DNA of 64,000 nt, from assembly GCA_004352715.1 (NCBI GenBank), contig SCFE01000040.1:70579-134578 (forward strand). Direction: 5' to 3'. Below, piece after piece: positions 56,255 to 64,000 of this stretch. The notes under the pieces were generated by a model. That model did no database searches, was not told the origin of the DNA, and saw only the letters and a list, made by a program, of their open reading frames with translations. Every line of letters starts with the position of its first letter. Position 1 is the first letter of the stretch. Origin of the DNA: Hofstenia miamia (taxonomy: Eukaryota; Xenacoelomorpha; Acoela). Both the position numbers and the translations under genes were made by a program.

Positions 56255-56799
56255 TGATCTATGAGAATAAAGGGATAAACACAAAAAGGATGTCAATGCC
56301 GTCAAGTGTATGTGCAGTGAAGAACGGAAAGGGTAAGATTCCAATTCTCAACCCAAAAAATCGAAATGTAAATTTAAGGAAATCACACATCAGGATATTC
56401 GGAAAATATGTAAAATCAAACATCAGACTGATTTGGAAAGCATTGGAGGACGAAGATGGAGCCGACGACTTGTATGGTCGATTCGAGGACTTACAAGTGG
56501 AAGCGCAAAGTACTCCACATGGCCGACTTGAGGGCGAGTGGACAAACACCATCCAAGTTGCGAGTGCTCCCAAAGGTAGATGGTTATAACGGCATTGGGA
56601 TGAAAGCAACCAATGACGAATACAAGATCCCAGACATCAAGAGCAAAGATTACCAACACCTGGACAAAGAGGAGATACAACTGCTAAGAAATATGCTATG
56701 ACGACATAAACGAATATTCAACTATGGAGAAATAAGTGTGGGGCAAGCAATAGGGAAAAACACAAGATAGTAACAACCACTGATAAGCCAATAAAACTC

Positions 56800-57181
56800 C
56801 CCTGTAGAAGAGTGCCTGAACAAATGAAGGACGAATACAATCGAATACTGGAAGAATTGATAGACAATAAAATTATACGACCAAGCAAGAGTCCCTACGC
56901 AGCACCAACAGTGTTCGTGAAGCAGGGAGAAAAATACTGGCTATGCATAGACTTTTGGAAGTTGAATGAAGTGACAAAGAAAGATTCCTACCCTCTGCCA
57001 AGGATAGAAGATATGTTATATGAAGCGAGCAAGCACAAATACTTTACAACATTAGACTTGTGCAAAGCATATTGGCAAGTACGAATGGAAGAAAACGATA
57101 TTGAGAAGACAGCATTCATAACAACGTACGGGCTGTATGAGTGGATCTACATGGTGTTCAGGCTATGCAATGCGCCGGCAA
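56800..57181 (+). pseudogene. Gypsy 2 reverse transcriptase N-terminal half
   Basis: RILEELIDNKIIRPSKSPYA, APTVFVKQGEKYWLCIDFWK, LDLCKAYWQVRMEENDIEKT (first catalytic Asp) and TYGLYEWIYMVFRLCNAPA, which runs into the 21-N gap. The YxDD box is therefore not in the assembly. Reading frame is open across this part. Confidence 0.85.
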
Positions 57182-57202
57182 NNNNNNNNNNNNNNNNNNN
57201 NN

Positions 57203-57939
57203 CTCACATGGCAAAAAAAATTCTCGGGAGATAAATCAGGCATCATATCCTGATGGATAGAATATCTTAACGAATTCACATTCACAATAGAGCATCGAAA
57301 GGGCACCTTACATAGCAACGCAGACTTTTGGACGTCATTACCAGAGTACCAAAGAGACGTGGAAAAGATAGATGGAGAAAAGCAGCAATTCCAGTTTCTA
57401 CCACACAACCAGTACGATGAGCTACCAGAGATCAATGTAGACAAGACCAATTATAATAAAGGAGGAAATCTCCGAAAAGGAGATCATAGAAAAACAGCAG
57501 GAAATCTCATCGAAAAGGAGATCATAAAAAAACAGCAGGATGATGTAATCCTTAACAAGATAATAAGAAAACTGAAAGAACCCCAAATGACACTATCAAA
57601 GCTAACAGCAGGCTACTTCGAGTGTTACAAATGGAAAACAAACTGAAATGGGTTATTGTATGTTGAAGGGCAAAACAATCGGATCGCAATACCAGAGTAC
57701 TTCAAAAGGGATCTGATACAGCAGATACATGAAAAAGGCCACCTAGGGATAATACAAATGGAGAAAACATTTAACGGGCGATTTATAACAACGGCAGTAA
57801 GAAAGGTAATTGAAGACATTATCAACAAATGCACTACATGCTTGCTGCACAACAGTCAACGGTTCCCAACACAGCGAGCACCTCTAGAGAAGATAATCAC
57901 CACACAACCGAATGAAATAGTCCACATCAACCTGGAGCA
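57203..57939 (+). pseudogene. Gypsy 2 RNase H end and integrase zinc domain
   Basis: After the gap, WIEYLNEFTFTIEHRKGTLH and NADFWTSLPEYQRD mark the RNase H end. A tandem duplication of about 36 bp at 57462-57535 gives a repeated EKEI-type segment in the linker. IHEKGHLGIIQMEKTF and CTTCLL show the HHCC zinc-binding domain of integrase, and NEIVHINLE leads to the first core Asp at the gap. A stop near 57645 interrupts it. Confidence 0.8.
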
Positions 57940-58939
57940 NNNNNNNNNNNNNNNNNNNNNNNNNNNNNNNNNNNNNNNNNNNNNNNNNNNNNNNNNNNNN
58001 NNNNNNNNNNNNNNNNNNNNNNNNNNNNNNNNNNNNNNNNNNNNNNNNNNNNNNNNNNNNNNNNNNNNNNNNNNNNNNNNNNNNNNNNNNNNNNNNNNNN
58101 NNNNNNNNNNNNNNNNNNNNNNNNNNNNNNNNNNNNNNNNNNNNNNNNNNNNNNNNNNNNNNNNNNNNNNNNNNNNNNNNNNNNNNNNNNNNNNNNNNNN
58201 NNNNNNNNNNNNNNNNNNNNNNNNNNNNNNNNNNNNNNNNNNNNNNNNNNNNNNNNNNNNNNNNNNNNNNNNNNNNNNNNNNNNNNNNNNNNNNNNNNNN
58301 NNNNNNNNNNNNNNNNNNNNNNNNNNNNNNNNNNNNNNNNNNNNNNNNNNNNNNNNNNNNNNNNNNNNNNNNNNNNNNNNNNNNNNNNNNNNNNNNNNNN
58401 NNNNNNNNNNNNNNNNNNNNNNNNNNNNNNNNNNNNNNNNNNNNNNNNNNNNNNNNNNNNNNNNNNNNNNNNNNNNNNNNNNNNNNNNNNNNNNNNNNNN
58501 NNNNNNNNNNNNNNNNNNNNNNNNNNNNNNNNNNNNNNNNNNNNNNNNNNNNNNNNNNNNNNNNNNNNNNNNNNNNNNNNNNNNNNNNNNNNNNNNNNNN
58601 NNNNNNNNNNNNNNNNNNNNNNNNNNNNNNNNNNNNNNNNNNNNNNNNNNNNNNNNNNNNNNNNNNNNNNNNNNNNNNNNNNNNNNNNNNNNNNNNNNNN
58701 NNNNNNNNNNNNNNNNNNNNNNNNNNNNNNNNNNNNNNNNNNNNNNNNNNNNNNNNNNNNNNNNNNNNNNNNNNNNNNNNNNNNNNNNNNNNNNNNNNNN
58801 NNNNNNNNNNNNNNNNNNNNNNNNNNNNNNNNNNNNNNNNNNNNNNNNNNNNNNNNNNNNNNNNNNNNNNNNNNNNNNNNNNNNNNNNNNNNNNNNNNNN
58901 NNNNNNNNNNNNNNNNNNNNNNNNNNNNNNNNNNNNNNN
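57940..58939. other. Assembly gap (1000 N)
   Basis: Exactly 1000 N between gypsy 2 integrase and LINE B copy 3. Confidence 0.95.
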
Positions 58940-59655
58940 TTTTCCATTTTTTCATCTGAGTAAGATAAATAGTCTCTTGCATTTATGGTTTTAAATTGCT
59001 TGGTTTTAGTAGTTTTGTTACTAATATATGTACATAGCGCATGATCACTAAATGATTCAAACATTAAAGATGTGAAAGAAACTTTAGAATTATTAAAAAA
59101 GTAATGAATTAAATTGTTCATGTGAGTTGGACAAACCGTATTTACACAATGAAGATTACAAGTAGCACATAATTCATTTATAGAATTTCGTTCATAATAG
59201 TTAAAGTAATTAATATTAAAGTCACCAAATATATTTAAATAGTTATAATCACTACATATTTCAGATATTTCGTATATTTTATAATTTAAATATTCAACTA
59301 GATAATTTATATTTGGATTATAAGTTACGTTTATAAAATCTTTTTGGAAACAGTTCTCTATTGATTTTATTTCTATCCACAGTGATTCAAATATTTCGTG
59401 ATTAAGTTCATATTCCGATTTACGGGCAGGCTTTAAAGATTTTGGCACAATTATCATAAGTACACCACCTCTACTTATTTGATTTTTAGCAAAAACCTCA
59501 AAATGTCATCTGTCTGGGTTAAACAAGTTAGGGTCGATATCAGGCTTAAGCCAAGTTTCTGTAATTATGAATATTGCATTTCCAATTTTTGTAATCAATT
59601 TAAAGAAATCGTTTCTGTTTGCATTAAGACTTCTAAAGTTAATATATATATATAT
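58940..59655 (-). pseudogene. LINE family B, copy 3 (endonuclease start)
   Basis: Identical to copy 2 over about 580 bp, apart from a short difference near 59335 (ATAAAATC for ATCAATTC). It extends further 5' than copy 2 to the endonuclease start (ANRNDFFKLITKIGN, IFIITETWLKPDIDP). It ends at a TA tract and the single N at 59662. Confidence 0.85.
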
Positions 59656-60460
59656 ATATATNGCAAGCAACTTCAGGCCAATAACATGTCTGCCAACAAC
59701 TTGGAAATTGCTAACTTCTGTGAGTTCAAGTAGGCTGGCATGTTACTTAGAACCGAACAGGTTGATACCAGAGGAGCAGAAGGGATGTAGGACAAAGACG
59801 AGAGGATGCAAAGATCAGTTGTTAATAGACCAGGCAGTAGTGGAAAATTGTAGAAGAAGGAAGACAAACTTAGCAATGGCATGGATAGACTACAGGAAGG
59901 CGTATGACAACATATCACATTGGTGGTTATTGAGGACGCTAGAGGCCAATGGAGTTTCACGGAAATGGGTTGTTTCTAGAGAGATTGAGGTTTAGGCGAG
60001 GTATACTCCAGGGAGACAGCTTAGCACCACTACTCTTTGTAGTTAGCTTAATCCCCATCACAGCATAGTTAAAGGAGACAGGTATAGGATATAAGTTGGA
60101 GAAGAATGGTAGAGCAGTGAGTCACATGTGGTACATGGAGGACCTGAAGATGTATGCTAGTTCAAGGATGATGTTGCAGAAGCAATTGGAGACATTGGAG
60201 AATGCAAGCAGAGATTCTGGGTTGGAATTTGGATTAGGAAAGTGTGCGACAGTGACAATGACCAGAGGCAAGTGCATAGATGGAGATGGTTTGAGGACAA
60301 GCAGTGGTGATAAGATTGAGGAAGTCAAAGAGGGGTACAAGTACTTAGGTGTGATAGAGAAAGAAAGAACAGATCATGAGGAAATGAGGACGAGGTTGAG
60401 AAAAGAATAAAAGAGGAGAGTAAGGAAGGTACTACAGAAGTCAGCATTGAATGGGCAGAA

Positions 60461-61160
60461 NNNNNNNNNNNNNNNNNNNNNNNNNNNNNNNNNNNNNNNN
60501 NNNNNNNNNNNNNNNNNNNNNNNNNNNNNNNNNNNNNNNNNNNNNNNNNNNNNNNNNNNNNNNNNNNNNNNNNNNNNNNNNNNNNNNNNNNNNNNNNNNN
60601 NNNNNNNNNNNNNNNNNNNNNNNNNNNNNNNNNNNNNNNNNNNNNNNNNNNNNNNNNNNNNNNNNNNNNNNNNNNNNNNNNNNNNNNNNNNNNNNNNNNN
60701 NNNNNNNNNNNNNNNNNNNNNNNNNNNNNNNNNNNNNNNNNNNNNNNNNNNNNNNNNNNNNNNNNNNNNNNNNNNNNNNNNNNNNNNNNNNNNNNNNNNN
60801 NNNNNNNNNNNNNNNNNNNNNNNNNNNNNNNNNNNNNNNNNNNNNNNNNNNNNNNNNNNNNNNNNNNNNNNNNNNNNNNNNNNNNNNNNNNNNNNNNNNN
60901 NNNNNNNNNNNNNNNNNNNNNNNNNNNNNNNNNNNNNNNNNNNNNNNNNNNNNNNNNNNNNNNNNNNNNNNNNNNNNNNNNNNNNNNNNNNNNNNNNNNN
61001 NNNNNNNNNNNNNNNNNNNNNNNNNNNNNNNNNNNNNNNNNNNNNNNNNNNNNNNNNNNNNNNNNNNNNNNNNNNNNNNNNNNNNNNNNNNNNNNNNNNN
61101 NNNNNNNNNNNNNNNNNNNNNNNNNNNNNNNNNNNNNNNNNNNNNNNNNNNNNNNNNNNN
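60461..61160. other. Assembly gap (700 N)
   Basis: Exactly 700 N inside the Dong-like LINE, covering the RT thumb and the zinc finger before the endonuclease. Confidence 0.95.
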
Positions 61161-61565
61161 CACTGGAGTTTGAGCAGGCAGCATGGGTTAGAAGCAGGAT
61201 ACAAGTGGTATGAGCACAAGCCACAGGGCATCATAGAAAATTAGAAGGTTAAGATACTGTGGGACTTCAACATACAGACGAGCAAATTGATAGAAGCACG
61301 GAGGCCAGACATAGTAGTAGTAGACAAAGAGAAAAGATTGGGAACAATGATAGACATAGCAGTACCAAAGGACAGGAATGTAGAAAGCAAGGAGAAAGAG
61401 AAGATAGACAAGTATAGAGAGTTGGCAGAGGAAATAGGAGCAGTGAGTAAGAAGCATAAAAGATACTTGGAGGAGTTGGAAGTACCAAAGTCGGGAGGAG
61501 CAGTAGCACAGAAAGCAGCATTGTTAGGAACAGCTAGAGTCCTGAGGAAAGCTCTCAGACTCCCT

Positions 61566-61583
61566 GGGAACTGGTGAGTTCCC
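61566..61583 (+). other. Perfect 7-bp hairpin at the Dong-like LINE stop codon
   Basis: GGGAACT and AGTTCCC pair around the loop GGTG. The hairpin overlaps the stop codon at 61575-61577 and opens the 3' UTR. Such 3' structures are recognised by the RT in several LINEs; whether this one is used is unknown. Confidence 0.6.
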
Positions 61584-61649
61584 CGAGCTGAGAGGGGCAC
61601 CAGCATGAAGCTGTGAGAAGTAAGAATAATAATAATAATAATATTAATG

Positions 61650-62355
61650 TCTTATATTGATTACTCTAATACAAGGGAATCAAAATTAAAACTTCAATAG
61701 ATATGGTTTCGCAGAAATGCTGAACGTTCTTTTTTTTGCAAGCAGCAAGGCGCGTTATTTGTCTCTCATCTAAATAGGATGTCCTCATCTTTAGCAAGCA
61801 AGAGAGTGGTTATAATGGATTTCGAGTGATTGAATGACATAATTTTTTCCGAATTTGTTAGAGTCAAATTACGTAAAGGATTAAATTTTTAAAAATTTCT
61901 CTAAATTGTTATAATATTTCATAACGTAATCACATGACAACAATGACTTTGAATTTTCTTTCAAAAATAAGATATAATGAGGTAACTCTTCCCAAAATTT
62001 AATGTTGATAGCGCAATACTATCAAATGTTATAGTGGTGACGCATAGAATGTTAAATCTTGGCTTTCCAAAGACCTTAAAAACTGTTAGAGTTGTAAACT
62101 TCATGTAATAAGACAGAAACAATCCAAATATGGAGTTCAACTAGATTATCAAGATGTATGAAGACGAAATCATTGGACCCTGTTCATAGTATGTGAATTA
62201 TTTACTAAATAATACTTCGGGTTATTAGGATAAATTTTCGAATTTCTACATGTTAGATAAAATTTTCCCATTTTTCAAGCAAATTATTTTGTAAATTTGT
62301 AATTAATTTTGTATTATTGTATTATTTTTGTCTATCAAAGTTTAATATTCCGTAC
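61650..62355. other. AT-rich stretch without recognised genes
   Basis: No ORF of note, RNA gene or clear repeat was seen between the Dong-like LINE tail and the hAT element. Confidence 0.6.
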
Positions 62356-62363
62356 CAATACTA

Positions 62364-63630
62364 CAGAGTTGGAATTGGGTTGAGCCTAAAGTTGTGTCAG
62401 GCCTGGGCCGGATTTTTGACCAAACAATTTGGGTCGGGCCGGGCTTAAGCCTAATGTTTTAATTGTTATTTAAACTATAAGAAAATCTTCACTTAAAAAT
62501 GACAAAAATATTCTTTAAAATTAATCTGCGCTGAACTATTGGCTGATGCAATACTTCTAACATCTAAATTTTGTCTGCTTATAAGCAAGGATCGTTTCTG
62601 GAAACTCCCACTTACTTTGTGTTGATTTAAGTTGGCAGAGAATTTTAGTAATTGTTGAATATATAAGAAATGATAAATTCTCTAAATGATAAAAAGGACG
62701 ATCATTGCAATCCTGGTAATAATTAGTTGTTGCAACACTTTTATTACTAAATTTTTAAGCAATGCTTGGATAAAATGGGCAGAAGAATATAAATGCCCTT
62801 GTTGTGGTTCTCATTTCTTAAGGTTTGTTTACATGGGAGTGGCTAATTGCAATAATCGATTTGAGTGTAAAATTGGCAGTTAAGTTTGCCATGCCAGTAA
62901 ATAATAAAATGTCTGGAAATTAAAAATTTTGAAAGATCGTTGTCAGCTATGCCAACAATCGCCATTATTTCACTTAACATTACATTACTATCAAAGGCCT
63001 CATTTTTATGTTTTCCATAAAGTCTAAGCAACATATTAAAATATAAAGTTTCACTTATGAAAAGAGGAGACACACCTCATTTACATTGTGCACTCTGATT
63101 TTTGAGATTTTATTTTTTGTGAGATGAAAGCGTTTAACCAACAAAAAGTTAAAAAACTTCTAACCAATTTAAGGTTAATCTATGCACAAATTTAAAACAA
63201 TTTCGAAAATTTTTGTCTTCATTTGTAATATTTTTGAAAATGCACATCTAATAATATTTCGTAGACAAATGCAATCATTTACAAAAGGGGCTCACATCTG
63301 CTCCAGGAAGGGTTGAACTCCCTAGCCTGCAGGCCTACGGCCCTGCATGACACGTTTATTGTATTAAGGTTAATAATGCAATTTGAATTTCAACAGAATT
63401 AAATTAGCATTGTTGACTGACTGAAGCGGATATGAACCTATGCATATATTAATCAATACATTATGCAAATGATCCAATCAAATGTATAGTGTAGTGCATA
63501 TGACCCTCTATGAGACAAAAGACACTATCAGTGGCGTAAACGAAACTTAATTTGGGCCGAGCCGGGTTTGGGCCGAATAATTGGTATTTTAAAATGGGCC
63601 GGTCTGGGCTTGATCCCAATTCCAACTCTG
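62364..63630. mobile_element. Non-autonomous hAT element (1267 bp)
   Basis: Ends CAGAGTTGGAATTGGG (left) and CCCAATTCCAACTCTG (right) form a perfect 16-bp inverted repeat. They are followed inward by GGGCC-rich sub-terminal repeats on both sides. The flanks CAATACTA and CATTACTA (62356-62363, 63631-63638) match in 7 of 8 bases, the hAT-type target duplication. A short frame at 62686-62883 contains CPCC, but no transposase is present. A minus-strand B-box-like AGTTCAACCC lies near 63310, too weak to call an RNA gene. Confidence 0.88.
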
Positions 63631-63639
63631 CATTACTAA

Positions 63640-64000
63640 GAATGGAATGACAATGTGACTGACAAGCCATTTAATTGCTTTATTCAGCTATTACAACATC
63701 TATAATTTTAATGGTTAAATACACATTAAACACTCTAAATTTGAATTAAGGTTAGCACCTATCAAGTAGCACCTAGAGGAATGCTATGAGACTAATCTAA
63801 TACGTACATGTATACGAGTCTCTAACAACTTTCTTGCTCTTCTTTCAAATCAACTCTCACTTTTTTCCCTGTTGATTTGATTTCAATCTAAATACGTGTA
63901 GTAAAAATTCCTCATACACTACGAACAAGTAGGAACAAGTTTGCAAGCATGTTAAAAAATCTACAATTTTTAAAAATTATTCAATGAAATGTTGACCACA
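63640..64000. other. Stretch without recognised genes
   Basis: AT-rich, no ORF or repeat recognised up to the window edge. Confidence 0.6.

Larger units (their letters stand above)
55408..57939 (+). mobile_element. Ty3/gypsy retroelement 2, partial
   Basis: Same lineage as gypsy 1 but plus strand. It has the zinc knuckle and end of Gag, protease, RT, the end of RNase H and the integrase start, with both ends in gaps. The gap of 126 N at 55847-55972 is flanked on both sides by AGTGGCGAACACTACGTTTG, so it may be a false join. A 21-N gap at 57182-57202 replaces the C-terminal RT and most of RNase H. No LTR is visible. Confidence 0.85.
59663..61646 (+). pseudogene. Dong/R4-like LINE: RT and restriction-like endonuclease
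   Basis: RT motifs: [57 protein letters not shown] (first Asp), GILQGDSLAPLLFVVSLIPI, then MWYMEDLKMYASS, where the usual YMDD is YMED, and GLEFGLGKCA, EGYKYLGV. After a 700-N gap (60461-61160), the C-terminus has WYEHKPQGIIEN, VKILWDFNIQT and EARRPDIVVVDK, then IDIAVP: the PD-(D/E)XK-type endonuclease. It ends at 61577 with an (AAT)n tail at 61623-61646. Dong elements end in and target such repeats. Stops near 59995, 60067 and 60409 inactivate it. Confidence 0.85.

Noticed and set aside
62686-62883. Secreted or membrane small protein with CPCC motif
   Set aside because: It lies inside a non-autonomous hAT element, with no conservation evidence. The hydrophobic start is expected in AT-rich DNA.

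Overview
The window is AT-rich, intron-era eukaryotic DNA from what looks like an invertebrate animal. It shows no operons or ribosome binding sites, and it holds one recognisable host gene, an H2A.X-type histone at 7796-8203 on the minus strand. Almost everything else is mobile DNA: non-LTR retrotransposons (LINEs), Ty3/gypsy elements, Merlin, hAT, Tc1 and TTAA-type DNA transposons, and a decayed capsid-encoding element of Polinton/adintovirus type. A cnidarian, sponge or other early-branching metazoan would fit, but the species cannot be named from the sequence. The assembly is fragmented: eight N runs, several exactly 700 or 1000 bases long, and six single-N joins, some flanked by the same sequence on both sides.

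Region by region: 0-2.2 kb holds tandem repeats and a GC-rich terminus with CRE and CCAAT motifs. 2.6-4.5 kb is a LINE remnant carrying an 884-bp TTAA-flanked insertion. 6.0-7.7 kb is a complete Merlin element with 8-bp target duplications and a broken transposase. The histone follows at 7.8-8.2 kb. 8.5-10.1 kb is an unclassified transposon with 8-bp target duplications and an internal tRNA-like cloverleaf, and its right part recurs at 13.8-14.6 kb. 11.1-13.8 kb and 19.6-22.4 kb are two copies of one LINE. 15.25-15.9 kb is a LINE end split by a 187-bp solo LTR. 16.0-19.35 kb is a two-ORF LINE on the minus strand.

22.7-30.4 kb is a single LINE (family B) holding four nested insertions: two hAT elements, a piggyBac-like MITE and a conserved invertebrate repeat protein. 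30.6-31.9 kb is an intact Tc1 element, inserted at the end of a large minus-strand Ty3/gypsy element (31.9-41.7 kb) whose protease and RT active sites are altered. 42-44 kb has an adenain-like protease remnant on the plus strand. 44.1-51.6 kb is the most unusual part: a module bounded by long inverted repeats that encodes a double-jelly-roll-type capsid protein, a tandem pair of capsid-associated genes and a second adenain-like protease, all on the minus strand, with its right end inside another family B LINE copy.

51.6-61.6 kb interleaves family B LINE copies, a second gypsy element and a Dong/R4-type LINE with a restriction-like endonuclease, separated by gaps. 62.4-63.6 kb is a non-autonomous hAT element. 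Several insertions can be proved from the sequence itself, because target duplications are present and removing the insert restores the interrupted reading frame or matches an empty site elsewhere in the window.
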